Shown here piece by piece: positions 24,582 to 33,830 of a stretch of DNA of 64,000 bases. Both the position numbers and the translations under genes were made by a program. Location: the NCBI RefSeq assembly GCF_003319125.1, contig NZ_QOHG01000021.1, positions 1 through 64,000 of the forward strand. Direction: 5' to 3'. The notes below the pieces were generated by a model, which was not told where the DNA came from, made no database searches, and worked only from the letters and a program-made list of their open reading frames with translations. This DNA is from Blastococcus sp. TF02A-26. GTDB lineage: Bacteria; Actinomycetota; Actinomycetes; Mycobacteriales; Geodermatophilaceae. Position 1 is the stretch's first letter; every line of letters starts with the position of its first letter.

Positions 24582-24777
24582 GCCCCGATCGTGGCAGACG
24601 GCCGGCCGCCGATCCGCTCGACGAGCGGAACGGCGGGGCAGTGACGACGTCCACTGGACCGACTCCGGCCCGAGCCCCCGTTTCCGGCCACCCGTCGGTT
24701 ATCCTGCGTCCTCACGCGACAGCGCCGTCGCGGGCCCACGGACGACCCGCTCGTCCCCGGCTCCGTGAGGAGACGAC

Positions 24778-25545
24778 ATGCGACTCGTGCTCATGACCGC
24801 GGCGCGCCAGGCCACGACCGAGGTGCTGCCCGCGCTCGGGCTGCTCGGCCACCAGGTGCGCGTGGTGGCCCCGGAGCTGTCCAGCCTGCTCGACGGCGAC
24901 TCCGGGGACGTCGTCCTCGTCGACGCCCGGCACGACCTGATCCAGGCCCGGACGCTGTGCGGCCTGCTCTCCTCGACCGGCGTCGCCTCCGCTCTCGTCG
25001 CCGTCCTCTCCGAGGGCGGCCTGGTCGCGCTGTCGGCCGACTGGGGCGTGGACGACGTCCTGCTCGACACGGCCGGTCCGGCCGAGGTCGACGCCCGGCT
25101 CAAGTGGGCGACCGCCCGGCGCCTGGCCGCGGCCACCCCGGCCGATGGTCCCGACGGCGGCGTCACCCAGGCCGGCGAGCTGGTCATCGACGAGCACAGC
25201 TACTCGGCGAAGCTGCGTGGCCGCCCGCTGGACCTCACGTACAAGGAGTTCGAGCTCCTCAAGTACCTCGCGCAGCACCCGGGCCGGGTGTTCTCCCGCG
25301 CGCAGCTGCTCCAGGAGATCTGGGGCTACGACTACTTCGGCGGCACCCGCACGGTCGACGTCCACGTCCGCCGGCTGCGGGCGAAGCTCGGCACCGAGCA
25401 CGAGGCGCTGATCGGCACCGTCCGCAACGTCGGCTACAAGCTCGACCAGCAGGTCGCGGACGCCACCGCCGCAGCGGCCAGGGCCGAGGCCGCCGAGGCC
25501 CCGGCCGGCAGTGCGGTCGACCGGACCACCGCTCCCCTCCGCTGA
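24778..25545 (+). CDS. glnR: Nitrogen regulator GlnR (OmpR-type)
   Basis: The 255-residue protein aligns closely with actinobacterial Gln[18 protein letters not shown], the receiver segment [10 protein letters not shown] with Asp49, [19 protein letters not shown], and the winged helix [20 protein letters not shown] ending [15 protein letters not shown]. GlnR controls glutamine synthetase, ammonium uptake and other nitrogen genes; it dimerises without needing phosphorylation, and no histidine kinase is next to it here. A ribosome site (AGGAG) lies 6 nt upstream, and a TATCCT hexamer at 24700 fits a promoter. mshD follows, as in other actinobacteria. Confidence 0.95.
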   Translation: MRLVLMTAARQATTEVLPALGLLGHQVRVVAPELSSLLDGDSGDVVLVDARHDLIQARTLCGLLSSTGVASALVAVLSEGGLVALSADWGVDDVLLDTAGPAEVDARLKWATARRLAAATPADGPDGGVTQAGELVIDEHSYSAKLRGRPLDLTYKEFELLKYLAQHPGRVFSRAQLLQEIWGYDYFGGTRTVDVHVRRLRAKLGTEHEALIGTVRNVGYKLDQQVADATAAAARAEAAEAPAGSAVDRTTAPLR

Positions 25546-26497
25546 GCCCGAGCTGACCCTCGAGCACTCCGTCCGGGACGTCCCCCGGCTGGACACCCCC
25601 GCCGTCCCGGCCGTGCTGTCGCTGCTGCGCGCGGCGACCACCGCCGACGGCGTCCGTCCGCTGTCGGAGGAGGCCGAGCTGCGGCTGCAGCACGGCGGCC
25701 CGACCGGCGGTCGCGACGTGCTCGTCGAGGCCGGGGACGCCCTCGTCGGCTACGCCCGCTTCGAGGGCGGGGACGGGTCCGGCGACGCCGAGGGCGAGCT
25801 GGTGGTCCACCCCGAGGCCCGCCGGCGGGGCGTCGGCCGCGCCCTCCTGCGCCGGCTCGAGGAGCTGGCCGGCCCGCGTCCGCTGCGCGTCTGGGCGCAC
25901 GGCGACCTCCCCGGTTCCGCGGAGCTGGCCGCCGCCGGCGGCTACGACCGGGCGCGCGTCCTGCTCCAGATGCGCCGTCCGCTCGCCGGCGTCGACCCGG
26001 ACCCGCGGCCGGCCCTCCCGGAGGGCGTGCGGGTGCTCCCCTTCCGTCCCGGCCGCGACGAGGAGGCGTGGCTGCGCGTCAACGGCCGCGCCTTCGCCAC
26101 CCACCCCGAGCAGGGCAGCTGGACGGCCGAGGACCTCGCGCTGCGCGAGGCCGAGCCGTGGTTCGACCCGGCCGGATTCTTCCTCGCCTGGCGGGGCGAG
26201 CCGGACGCCGGCGGCGAGCTGCTCGGCTTCCACTGGACCAAGGTCCACCCGGCGGGGGACGCCGGCGACGAGGCGATCGGCGAGGTCTACGTCCTCGGCA
26301 TCGACCCCGGTGCGCAGGGCGGCGGCCTCGGACGGGCGCTGACCGACGTCGGGCTGGCCCACCTGCGCGGCCGCGGGCTGCGCGACGTGCTGCTCTACGT
26401 CGAGGGCGACAACGTCCCGGCCGTGAGCCTGTACGAGAAGCGCGGCTTCACCCGCCACGCCGTCGACGTCTCCTGGCGGCGCGCGACCCGCGACTGA
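25511..26497 (+). CDS. mshD: Mycothiol synthase MshD
   Basis: MshD acetylates Cys-GlcN-Ins in the last step of mycothiol formation. The 328-residue protein has two GNAT domains. The N-terminal one has [16 protein letters not shown] as its acetyl-CoA loop; the C-terminal one has [20 protein letters not shown] and ends with [19 protein letters not shown] at 25511 overlaps the glnR 3' end by 35 nt, so the two are coupled. The glnR-mshD order is conserved in actinobacteria. Confidence 0.93.
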   Translation: MRSTGPPLPSAEPELTLEHSVRDVPRLDTPAVPAVLSLLRAATTADGVRPLSEEAELRLQHGGPTGGRDVLVEAGDALVGYARFEGGDGSGDAEGELVVHPEARRRGVGRALLRRLEELAGPRPLRVWAHGDLPGSAELAAAGGYDRARVLLQMRRPLAGVDPDPRPALPEGVRVLPFRPGRDEEAWLRVNGRAFATHPEQGSWTAEDLALREAEPWFDPAGFFLAWRGEPDAGGELLGFHWTKVHPAGDAGDEAIGEVYVLGIDPGAQGGGLGRALTDVGLAHLRGRGLRDVLLYVEGDNVPAVSLYEKRGFTRHAVDVSWRRATRD

Positions 26498-26569
26498 GCG
26501 TCCGGTGCGCGGCGCCCAACCGCCCACCATCCCCGTTACCGGACCGTGATGCGAGGCGCCACGCGGCTC

Positions 26570-26646
26570 GTTCACCCGCTGGACGTGAGCTGCTTCTCAC
26601 CCGGTCGGGAAGCCCTTCGACGGCGTTCACCCCGCGTTCACCGAGC
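26570..26646 (+). promoter_or_regulatory. PHO-box repeats upstream of pstS
   Basis: Several 11-nt units lie in register. The clearest are GTTCACCCGCT (26570-26580), GTTCACCCCGC (26625-26635) and GTTCACCGAGC (26636-26646), with weaker units between. The tandem pair matches the actinobacterial PHO-box consensus GKTCAYYYRSG bound by the phosphate regulator (Streptomyces PhoP, mycobacterial RegX3). They end 97 nt before the pstS start, right for activation under phosphate starvation. Confidence 0.75.
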
Positions 26647-26742
26647 GACCCGGATGCGGCCACTTCGGCTGCTTAGCGTCCCTCCACGTTGGATCCGCGT
26701 TGCCCGGCATCGAGGTCCGGGCACCCTCCGAAAGGCACTCAC

Positions 26743-27870
26743 GTGAAGCTGCGCAACAGGACGCGCACCCTCGCCCTGTCCACGGCTCTGGCCGCCACCC
26801 TGGCCCTGGCCGCATGCGGCGCCGACAACGAGTCCGACTCCGACTCCTCCGGCGGCGAGGGCAGCAACGGCGGCGGCAGCGAGAGCATCGAGGCGAGCGG
26901 CGCGCTCGCCGGCGCCGGCGCGAGCAGCCAGCAGGCCGCCATGGAGGCGTGGCAGGCCGGCTTCGAGGGCGAGTACCCCGACGTCCAGTTCAGCTACGAC
27001 CCGGCCGGCTCCGGCGCCGGGCGCGAGCAGTTCATCGCCGGCACCACCGCCTTCGCGGGCTCCGACGCCGCGCTGGACGAGGAGGAGCTGGCCGCGGCGC
27101 AGGAGCGCTGCGGCGGTGGCGAGATCTTCGAGCTGCCGAACTACATCTCGCCGATCGCCGTCGTCTTCAACCTCGAGGGCGTCGACGAGCTCAACCTCAC
27201 CCCGCAGACCATCGCGGGCATCTTCACCGGCGCCATCACGACGTGGAACGACCCGGCCATCGCCGAGGACAACCCCGACGCCGAGCTGCCGAGCACGACC
27301 ATCACGCCCGTGCACCGCGGCGACGACTCGGGCACGACGGACAACTTCACCGACTACCTGTTCCAGGCGGCTCCCGACGTCTGGACGTCGGAGCCGGACG
27401 GCGAGTGGCCGCTCGAGGGCGGCGAGGCCGCCAACGGCACCTCCGGTGTCATCGAGGTCGTCACCAGCACCGACGGTGCCGTGACCTACGCCGACGCGAG
27501 CCGGGCCGGCGACCTGGGCGTGGCCAACATCGCCGTCGGCGAGGAGTTCGTCGCCCCGTCGCCGGAGGCCGCCGCGGCCGTCGTCGAGAACTCCCCTGCC
27601 CTCGAGGGCCGCGGCGAGTACGACTTCGCCATCGAGCTCAACCGCCTCACCGAGAGCGCGGACGAGTACCCGATCGTCCTGGTCAGCTACCACGTCGGCT
27701 GCATCCAGTACGACGAGGAGCAGACGGCGAACAACGTCAAGGCGTTCATGGGCTACGTGATCAGCGAGGACGGCCAGGCGGCCGCCTCGGAGAACGCCGG
27801 CAACGCCGAGATCTCGGACACCCTGCGCGAGCAGGCGCAGACCGCGGTCGACGCCATCACCGCCGGCTGA
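26743..27870 (+). CDS. pstS: Phosphate-binding lipoprotein PstS
   Basis: PstS binds phosphate outside the cell and delivers it to PstCAB. The 375-residue protein has a basic N-terminus, a hydrophobic helix and a lipobox (LALAAC, Cys25), then a Ser/Gly/Asp-rich linker and the substrate site motifs GAGASSQQ, AGSGAGREQF and RGDDSGTTDNF. GTG at 26743 has GAAAGG 7 nt upstream. It lies after PHO-box repeats and ahead of a hairpin that may raise its level over pstCAB. Confidence 0.96.
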   Translation: MKLRNRTRTLALSTALAATLALAACGADNESDSDSSGGEGSNGGGSESIEASGALAGAGASSQQAAMEAWQAGFEGEYPDVQFSYDPAGSGAGREQFIAGTTAFAGSDAALDEEELAAAQERCGGGEIFELPNYISPIAVVFNLEGVDELNLTPQTIAGIFTGAITTWNDPAIAEDNPDAELPSTTITPVHRGDDSGTTDNFTDYLFQAAPDVWTSEPDGEWPLEGGEAANGTSGVIEVVTSTDGAVTYADASRAGDLGVANIAVGEEFVAPSPEAAAAVVENSPALEGRGEYDFAIELNRLTESADEYPIVLVSYHVGCIQYDEEQTANNVKAFMGYVISEDGQAAASENAGNAEISDTLREQAQTAVDAITAG

Positions 27871-27881
27871 TCCCGGCTCCC

Positions 27882-27919
27882 GCGGTGGCCCGGGGCGGAT
27901 CTCCGCCCCGGGCCACCGC
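27882..27919 (+). terminator. Hairpin between pstS and pstC
   Basis: A perfect 18-nt arm at 27882-27899 pairs with 27902-27919 around a 2-4 nt loop. In this place it would partly stop transcription and protect the pstS end, giving more PstS than transporter. No T-run follows. Confidence 0.8.
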
Positions 27920-27970
27920 ACCGCCCGGACCCGGGCATCCGCACCCACGATCGATCCCCACGGAGCAGCG

Positions 27971-28924
27971 GTGACCGCCACGAAGGCCCCGACCGAACCC
28001 CCGTCTCAGCAACGCGTCGTCCGGCGGCCCGGTGACCGCGTCTTCGCCGGCACCGCCAAGGGCTCCGGCATCTTCATCCTGCTCGTCCTGGCCGGCGTCG
28101 CCGCCTTCCTGATCAGCGAGGCGCTGCCGGCCATCACCGCGTCGGCGGAGGACGTCCCCGGCGGCGAGGGGCTGGGGCACTACGTCTGGCCGCTCATCGT
28201 CGGCACCCTCCTCGGCGCGGTCATCGCCCTGCTGGTCGCCACGCCCCTGGCCGTCGGGATCGCCCTCTACGTCACCTACTACGCGCCCCGGCGGATCGCC
28301 GCCGCGATGGGCTACGTGATCGACCTGCTGGCCGCCATCCCCAGCGTGGTCTACGGCTTCTGGGGCCTCGCCGTGCTGGCGCCGCAGCTGGTGCCCTTCC
28401 ACCAGTGGGCCGCGGACAACCTGAGCTGGATCCCGCTCTTCGCCGGCCCGGCCTCCGCCAGCGGCCGCACCATGCTGACCGTGGGCCTGGTCCTGGCCGT
28501 GATGATCCTGCCGATCATCTCCGCGATCGCCCGCGAGGTCTTCAGCCAGGCCCCGGCGCTGCACCGGGAGGCCGCTCTCGCCCTCGGCGCGACGCGCTGG
28601 GAGATGATCAAGATGGCCGTGCTGCCCTACGGCAAGTCCGGTGTCATCGCCGGCGCCATGCTGGGCCTGGGCCGCGCGCTGGGCGAGACCATGGCGGTCG
28701 CGATCATCCTCTCCGGCGGCGGCGCCGCGACCCTCAACCTGATCACCAGCTCCAACCCGTCGACCATCGCGTCGAACATCGCCCTGAAGTTCCCCGAGGC
28801 CACCGGGCTCGGCGTGAACACGCTCATCGCCAGCGGGCTGGTGCTGTTCCTCATCACCCTCGCGGTCAACATGCTCGCCCGGTACATCGTCAACCGGCGC
28901 GCCGACTTCTCCGGAGCCAACTGA
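27971..28924 (+). CDS. pstC: Phosphate ABC transporter permease PstC
   Basis: PstC forms half of the phosphate channel. The 317-residue protein has six membrane helices and the coupling loop EAALALGATRWEMIKMAVLP that contacts the ATPase PstB. GTG at 27971 follows a pstS-pstC hairpin. The stop codon overlaps the pstA ATG (TGATG), so PstC and PstA are translated together. Confidence 0.95.
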   Translation: MTATKAPTEPPSQQRVVRRPGDRVFAGTAKGSGIFILLVLAGVAAFLISEALPAITASAEDVPGGEGLGHYVWPLIVGTLLGAVIALLVATPLAVGIALYVTYYAPRRIAAAMGYVIDLLAAIPSVVYGFWGLAVLAPQLVPFHQWAADNLSWIPLFAGPASASGRTMLTVGLVLAVMILPIISAIAREVFSQAPALHREAALALGATRWEMIKMAVLPYGKSGVIAGAMLGLGRALGETMAVAIILSGGGAATLNLITSSNPSTIASNIALKFPEATGLGVNTLIASGLVLFLITLAVNMLARYIVNRRADFSGAN

Positions 28925-30003
28925 TGAGCACCGACACCCGCTCCGAGCCCCGGCTCGCCGCCTCTCCCGAGGGGCCCGTCCGGAGCCACCGCCGCCTGCC
29001 CCGGTTCGCCCCCCTCGGGCTCTACCTCGCCGGGATCGCGCTCGGCGCCGGGCTCTCCGCCCTGACCGGCTTCAGCGTGACGTCCACGGTCGTCTACGGC
29101 GTGATCCTGGGGACGGCCGCGGTCTACCTGACCTCCCGCACCGTCGAGGGATCCCGCAAGGGCACCGACCGGCTGGTGACCTGCCTGGTGACCACCGCGT
29201 TCGGCATCGCGATGATCCCGCTCGTCTCGCTGGTCTACACGGTCCTCGACAAGGGGCTGGCGCGGCTGGACGGCGACTTCTTCAGCAACTCGATGTACCG
29301 GGTCGTCGGGGAGGGCGGTGGCGCCTACCACGCCATCCTCGGCACGCTGATCATCACGCTGGTGGCGACGGTCATCTCGGTGCCCATCGGCCTGTTCACC
29401 GCGATCTACCTCGTGGAGTACGGCACCGGTCGGCTCAAGCGGGCCATCACCTTCTTCGTCGACGTGATGACCGGTATCCCGTCGATCGTCGCGGGTCTGT
29501 TCGCCTTCGCCCTGTTCACGCTGTTGTTCGGCAACGACTTCCGCGCCGGGATCATGGGCGCCGTCGCCCTGTCCGTGCTCATGATCCCCGTCGTCGTCCG
29601 CTCGAGCGAAGAGGTCCTGAAGCTCGTCCCCAACGAGCTGCGCGAGGCCAGCTACGCCCTCGGCGTGCCGAAGTGGCGGACGGTCGTCAAGGTCGTGCTC
29701 CCCACCGCGATCGCCGGACTCGGGACCGGCGTCACCTTGTCGGTGGCCCGCGTCGTCGGTGAGACTGCACCCCTGCTGATCACCGTCGGTCTCATCACCG
29801 GCACCAACCTGAACCCGTTCGACGGACGCATGGCGACGCTGCCGGTGTTCGCGTTCTACCAGCTCACCCAGCCGGGCACGGCCACGCAGGCGTTCCTCGA
29901 CCGCGCGTGGACGGCGGCGCTCGTCCTCATCATCTTCGTGATGGCGCTCAACATCCTGGCTCGCCTCATCAGCCGCTTCTTCGCTCCCAAGACCGGTCGC
30001 TGA
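28924..30003 (+). CDS. pstA: Phosphate ABC transporter permease PstA
   Basis: PstA is the second permease subunit. The 359-residue protein has a long N-terminal part with two extra hydrophobic helices (about residues 30-70), then the standard six-helix core, [16 protein letters not shown], and the coupling loop [23 protein letters not shown] at 28924 overlaps the pstC stop. It is followed 26 nt later by pstB. Confidence 0.95.
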   Translation: MSTDTRSEPRLAASPEGPVRSHRRLPRFAPLGLYLAGIALGAGLSALTGFSVTSTVVYGVILGTAAVYLTSRTVEGSRKGTDRLVTCLVTTAFGIAMIPLVSLVYTVLDKGLARLDGDFFSNSMYRVVGEGGGAYHAILGTLIITLVATVISVPIGLFTAIYLVEYGTGRLKRAITFFVDVMTGIPSIVAGLFAFALFTLLFGNDFRAGIMGAVALSVLMIPVVVRSSEEVLKLVPNELREASYALGVPKWRTVVKVVLPTAIAGLGTGVTLSVARVVGETAPLLITVGLITGTNLNPFDGRMATLPVFAFYQLTQPGTATQAFLDRAWTAALVLIIFVMALNILARLISRFFAPKTGR

Positions 30004-30029
30004 CCGGCCCGACCAGGAGGACACACCAC

Positions 30030-30809
30030 GTGGCCAAGCGCATCGAGGTCAGCGACCTCAACATCTACTACGGCAACTTCCTCGCCGTGGAGGGCGTCAA
30101 CGTCTCCATCGAGCCGCGCAGCATCACGGCGCTGATCGGCCCGTCCGGCTGCGGGAAGTCCACCTTCCTGCGCTCGCTCAACCGGATGCACGAGGTGCTC
30201 CCCGGCGCCCGCGTGGAGGGCAAGGTCGTCATGGACGGCCAGGACCTGTACGGCGGCGACGTGGACCCGGTCGACGTCCGCCGGCAGATCGGGATGGTCT
30301 TCCAGCGGCCCAACCCGTTCCCGACGATGTCGATCTACGACAACGTGATCGCCGGCAACCGCCTGAACAACAAGCGGATGAGGAAGTCCGAGACCGACGA
30401 GCTCGTCGAGAAGTCGCTGCGCGGCGCCAACCTCTGGAACGAGGTCAAGGACCGCCTCGACCGTCCTGGCTCGGGCCTCTCCGGTGGCCAGCAGCAGCGC
30501 CTGTGCATCGCCCGGGCGATCGCCGTCGAGCCCGACGTGCTGCTCATGGACGAGCCGTGCTCGGCCCTGGACCCGATCTCCACGCTCGCCATCGAGGACC
30601 TCATGGGCGAGCTCAAGGAGCGGTTCACCATCGTCATCGTCACGCACAACATGCAGCAGGCCGCCCGCGTGAGCGAGCAGACCGGCTTCTTCAACCTCAA
30701 CGGGGTGGGCCAGCCCGGTCGCCTGATCGAGTTCAACCCGACCGAGAAGATCTTCAGCAACCCCGACCAGAAGGCGACCGAGGACTACATCTCCGGCCGC
30801 TTCGGATGA
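30030..30809 (+). CDS. pstB: Phosphate ABC transporter ATPase PstB
   Basis: PstB powers phosphate import. The 259-residue protein has Walker [10 protein letters not shown], the Q-loop [17 protein letters not shown] typical of PstB, the signature LSGGQQQRL and Walker [16 protein letters not shown] at 30030 has AGGAGG 8 nt upstream. No phoU follows; a terminator and then an arsenic island come next. Confidence 0.97.
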   Translation: MAKRIEVSDLNIYYGNFLAVEGVNVSIEPRSITALIGPSGCGKSTFLRSLNRMHEVLPGARVEGKVVMDGQDLYGGDVDPVDVRRQIGMVFQRPNPFPTMSIYDNVIAGNRLNNKRMRKSETDELVEKSLRGANLWNEVKDRLDRPGSGLSGGQQQRLCIARAIAVEPDVLLMDEPCSALDPISTLAIEDLMGELKERFTIVIVTHNMQQAARVSEQTGFFNLNGVGQPGRLIEFNPTEKIFSNPDQKATEDYISGRFG

Positions 30810-30833
30810 CCTGACCCGCTGCACCACCACGAT

Positions 30834-30867
30834 CTCGGCCCCGGTCGCCCGCGCGACCGGGGCCGAG
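30834..30867 (+). terminator. Terminator after pstB
   Basis: A perfect 15-bp stem (30834-30848 with 30853-30867) with loop CCGC lies 25 nt after the pstB stop and is followed by TTCTGT. Confidence 0.9.
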
Positions 30868-30942
30868 TTCTGTCCGGTCTCCGGGCGGGCCTGCGCGCGG
30901 GCCCCGGACCCCTCGTCCGCCTCCGGCCGCTCAGCTCCTCGG

Positions 30943-31071
30943 TCAGCGCAGCGACGCGGCAGGCGGTGTCGTCGTCGACCAGGCGCACGCATGCTCCATC
31001 AGGCCGGCGGCCATCCGGGACCTGCCGGCGTTGTTCACGCAGACGAGCATCACCTGCGGCCGGTGGCTCAT
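30943..31071 (-). pseudogene. Truncated arsenate reductase fragment
   Basis: A 42-residue frame begins at ATG 31071, overlapping the stop of the intact arsC by 4 nt. Its first 25 residues match the arsenate-reductase start, including the P-loop LVCVNNAGRSRMAAGLMEH, then lose similarity and end. The second half of the enzyme, including the resolving cysteines, is absent. It looks like a decayed third arsC copy, possibly frameshifted near 31000, though a coupled short peptide cannot be excluded. Confidence 0.7.
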
Positions 31072-31487
31072 CGTGTGGCGACCGACTCGCTCTGCAATTC
31101 GCTGAGCAGGCCGCGGATGCGGGCCTCGATCTCTTCGCGGATCGGCCGGACGGACTCGACGCCCTTGCCGGCGGGGTCCTCGAGCGCCCAGTCCAGGTAG
31201 CGCTTGCCGGGGAAGATCGGGCAGGCGTCGCCGCAGCCCATGGTGATGACGACGTCGGAGGCCTCGACGGCCTCGGTGGTGAGCACCTTCGGGGTCTGAT
31301 CGGTGATGTCGATGCCGACTTCGGCCATGGCCTCGACGGCGGACGGGTTGATCTGGTCGGCTGGGATGGAGCCGGCGGAGCGGACCTCGACGGTGTCGCC
31401 GGCGAGGTGGCGCAGCCAGCCGGCGGCCATCTGGGAGCGGCCGGCGTTGTGCACGCAGACGAACAGGACGCTGGGCTTGTCGGACAC
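31068..31487 (-). CDS. arsC: Arsenate reductase ArsC (LMW-phosphatase type)
   Basis: The enzyme reduces arsenate to arsenite, which the pump then exports. The 139-residue protein has the P-loop CVHNAGRS with nucleophile Cys11, then the resolving pair in ITMGCGDACPIFPGKRYLDW, and a PIREEIEARIRGLL C-terminus. In actinobacteria this type uses thioredoxin or mycothiol/mycoredoxin. GTG at 31487 was chosen over other frames because it starts at the domain edge. It is 26 nt from the longer arsC2. Confidence 0.93.
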   Translation of the reverse strand: MSDKPSVLFVCVHNAGRSQMAAGWLRHLAGDTVEVRSAGSIPADQINPSAVEAMAEVGIDITDQTPKVLTTEAVEASDVVITMGCGDACPIFPGKRYLDWALEDPAGKGVESVRPIREEIEARIRGLLSELQSESVATR

Positions 31488-31513
31488 GTGGACCTCTCGA
31501 TCGGTACGGGTTG

Positions 31514-32173
31514 TCAGGCCCGGGCTGCGGCGGGGTGCAGCTCCGCGAGCAGGGCACGGACGCGGGTGTCGATGTCGGTACGGATGGCGCGGACCTCGCC
31601 GACCGAGAGGCCGGCGGGGTCGCGGACCTGCCAGTCGAGGTAGCGCTTGCCGGAGTACACGGGGCAGGCGTCGCCGCAGCCCATGGTGACGACGACGTCG
31701 GCGGCGCGGACGACGTCGTCGGTGAGGGGCTTGGGGAACTCGGCGGTGATGTCGACGCCGACCTCGGCCATGGCCTCGATGACCGCGGCGTCGATGGTCG
31801 CGCTGGGCTGCGAGCCGGCGGAGCGGACGTGGACGCGGCCGGCGCCGCGCTGGGCGAGGAGGCCGGCGGCCATCTGGGAGCGGCCGGCGTTGTGCACACA
31901 GACGAACAGGACTTCGCAGACGTCGCTGGGGATGGCGCCCTTGGCCTGGGCCAGTGCGGTGAGCCGCTCGGTGGCGAAGCGCCCGGCCAGCACCGGGAGG
32001 TGCATGGTGACCTTCGCCGTGCGGGCGAGCGCGGTGTAGGACTCGAAGACGTAGCGGTCGATGGTCTCGCGGGCGAAGACGCCGGTGAAGCGCTCGGCGA
32101 GCTGATCGGCCAGCCGGTGCAGCCCCGCCTCGGGGGTGAGCACGCCGGGCAGGGACTTGTGGTCGTCGGTCAT
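31514..32173 (-). CDS. Arsenate reductase with N-terminal helical domain
   Basis: The 219-residue protein has an N-terminal three-helix domain (about residues 10-85, with DRYVFESYTALARTAKVTMH) seen in a group of actinobacterial arsenate reductases, then a full ArsC domain with CVHNAGRS, SAGSQP and TMGCGDACPVYSGKRYLDW. Its sequence duplicates that of the neighbouring arsC, so two active copies probably exist. The ATG overlaps the ACR3 stop by 4 nt. Confidence 0.9.
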   Translation of the reverse strand: MTDDHKSLPGVLTPEAGLHRLADQLAERFTGVFARETIDRYVFESYTALARTAKVTMHLPVLAGRFATERLTALAQAKGAIPSDVCEVLFVCVHNAGRSQMAAGLLAQRGAGRVHVRSAGSQPSATIDAAVIEAMAEVGVDITAEFPKPLTDDVVRAADVVVTMGCGDACPVYSGKRYLDWQVRDPAGLSVGEVRAIRTDIDTRVRALLAELHPAAARA

Positions 32174-33288
32174 CGGGCACTCCGTACGGCGTCGGGGACG
32201 GTGGGGTCGCCGGGGAAGAAGCGGCGGGCGGCCCACAGGGACACGTAGACGAGCGCGACGAGGACGGGCACCTCGATCAACGGGCCGACGACGCCGGCGA
32301 GCGCCTGGCCGCTGGTGACGCCGAAGGTGCCGATGGCCACGGCGATGGCGAGCTCGAAGTTGTTGCCGGCGGCGGTGAAGGCCAGCGTCGCGGTCTTCGC
32401 GTAGCCCAGGCTCAGGCGCATGCCGAGCAGGAACGACCCGCCGAACATGAGCGCGAAGTAGGCCAGCAGGGGCAGGGCGATGCGGGCGACGTCCCAGGGC
32501 TGGGAGGTGATGGCGTCGCCCTGCAGGGCGAAGAGCATGACGATGGTGAACAGCAGCCCGTACAGCGCGATGGGACCGATCCTCGGCAGGAACTGGCTCT
32601 CGTACCAGTCCCGGCCCTTGGCGCGCTCGCCGAGCGTGCGGGTCAGGTAGCCGGCCAGCAGGGGGATGCCGAGGAAGACCATGACGCTGAGGACGATCGC
32701 CCAGACGCTGAACTCCGCCGAGGTGGTCGACAGGCCCAGCCAGCCGGGAAGGACCTGCAGGTAGAACCAGCCGAGCGCGGCGAAGGCCAGGATCTGGAAC
32801 ACCGAGTTGATCGCCACCAGGACGGCGGCCGCCTCCCGGTCGCCGCAGGACAGGTCGTTCCAGATCAGCACCATGGCGATGCACCGGGCCAGCCCGACGA
32901 TGACCAGGCCGGTGCGGTACTCGGGCAGGTCGGGCAGCAGCAGCCAGGCCAGGGCGAACATCAGCGCCGGGCCGAGCAGCCAGTTGAGCACCAGCGAGGC
33001 GACCAGGAGCGTGCGGTCGCCGGCGACCCGGTCGAGCTCGGAGTACCGGACCTTGGCCAGCACCGGGTACATCATCAGCAGCAGGCCGATGGCGATCGGC
33101 AGGCTGACGTCACCCACCCGGACCGCGTCCAGGGCGTCGTCGAGCCCGGGGACGAGCCGTCCCAGGCCGAGGCCCAGGGCCATCGCGGCGATGATCCACA
33201 CCGGCAGGAAGCGGTCCAGGGTGGACAGCCGGGCCAGGACCGGCGCCTCCAGGCCACCTCGGGCGGTCTCGTGGACGGTGTCACTCAT
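32170..33288 (-). CDS. acr3: Arsenite efflux permease ACR3
   Basis: ACR3 exports arsenite. The 372-residue protein has ten hydrophobic helices and the family motif LARCIAMVLIWNDLSCGD with the conserved Cys of helix 4, plus TLAFTAAGNNFELAIAVAIG of helix 9. ATG at 33288 was chosen; upstream residues are not conserved. It is the first gene of the leftward ars operon, divergent from arsR across two ArsR-type palindromes. Confidence 0.95.
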   Translation of the reverse strand: MSDTVHETARGGLEAPVLARLSTLDRFLPVWIIAAMALGLGLGRLVPGLDDALDAVRVGDVSLPIAIGLLLMMYPVLAKVRYSELDRVAGDRTLLVASLVLNWLLGPALMFALAWLLLPDLPEYRTGLVIVGLARCIAMVLIWNDLSCGDREAAAVLVAINSVFQILAFAALGWFYLQVLPGWLGLSTTSAEFSVWAIVLSVMVFLGIPLLAGYLTRTLGERAKGRDWYESQFLPRIGPIALYGLLFTIVMLFALQGDAITSQPWDVARIALPLLAYFALMFGGSFLLGMRLSLGYAKTATLAFTAAGNNFELAIAVAIGTFGVTSGQALAGVVGPLIEVPVLVALVYVSLWAARRFFPGDPTVPDAVRSAR

Positions 33289-33364
33289 CTGCGGTCGGGG
33301 CTCCTCGACGTCTGCGGGAGGCCGGCGTGCGCTTCCGCCGGCTTCGGCCGCCGCGCCAGCAGGC

Positions 33365-33411
33365 ATCGACGTCCGTCGATAACAGTGCAACAGGCATCGA
33401 CATCGGTCAAT
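33365..33411. promoter_or_regulatory. ArsR-type operators between acr3 and arsR
   Basis: ATCGACG-TC-CGTCGAT (33365-33380) is a perfect palindrome; a second, imperfect one, ATCGACA-TC-GGTCAAT, lies at 33396-33411. They sit in the divergent promoter region and fit the 12-2-12-like sites of the ArsR/SmtB family. Confidence 0.7.
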
Positions 33412-33431
33412 GCGCGGGGCAGACTGGGCGG

Positions 33432-33812
33432 GTGAACAGCAGTCGAACCGGCTCCGAGCTGCCGCTGGTCGCGGGCGGCGATGCCTGTGCCCCGGCCGGC
33501 CTGTCGGGAGGGCTGAGCACCGAGCGGGCGGCGGATCTCGCGCGGACCCTGAAGGCGCTCGCCGACCCTGCCCGGCTGCGACTGCTGTCCCTGATCGCGG
33601 CCAGCCCGAGCGGTGAGGCCTGCATCTGCGATCTCACCGGCCCGCTGGAGCTCAGCCAGCCGACCGTCTCCCACCACTGCAAGGTCCTGGTCGACGCCGG
33701 CTTCCTCCGTCGCGACAAGCGGGGTGTGTGGGCGCACTACTCCCTGGTGCCCGGCGCCATGCGGGCCGTCGGTGCCGAGCTGCCCGGCGTCGGCGCGCTG
33801 GTCACCGCCTGA
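33432..33812 (+). CDS. ArsR-family metalloregulator 1
   Basis: The 126-residue winged-helix protein has LKALADPARLRLLSLI, the metal-binding EACICDL with a Cys-x-Cys pair, and SQPTVSHHCKVLVDAGFLRRDKRG as recognition helix. It would release DNA on binding arsenite or antimonite. GTG at 33432 is 6 nt after CAGACT, fitting a leaderless start. It is divergent from acr3 and convergent with the second ArsR. Confidence 0.9.
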   Translation: MNSSRTGSELPLVAGGDACAPAGLSGGLSTERAADLARTLKALADPARLRLLSLIAASPSGEACICDLTGPLELSQPTVSHHCKVLVDAGFLRRDKRGVWAHYSLVPGAMRAVGAELPGVGALVTA

Positions 33813-33830
33813 CGCGTCCGGTCGGCGGGA

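Noticed and set aside
30785-30988. Minus-strand frame at the 3' side of the arsC fragment as a separate gene
   Set aside because: Arg/Pro-rich composition and no motif; it overlaps the pstB terminator and probably is debris of the decayed arsC.
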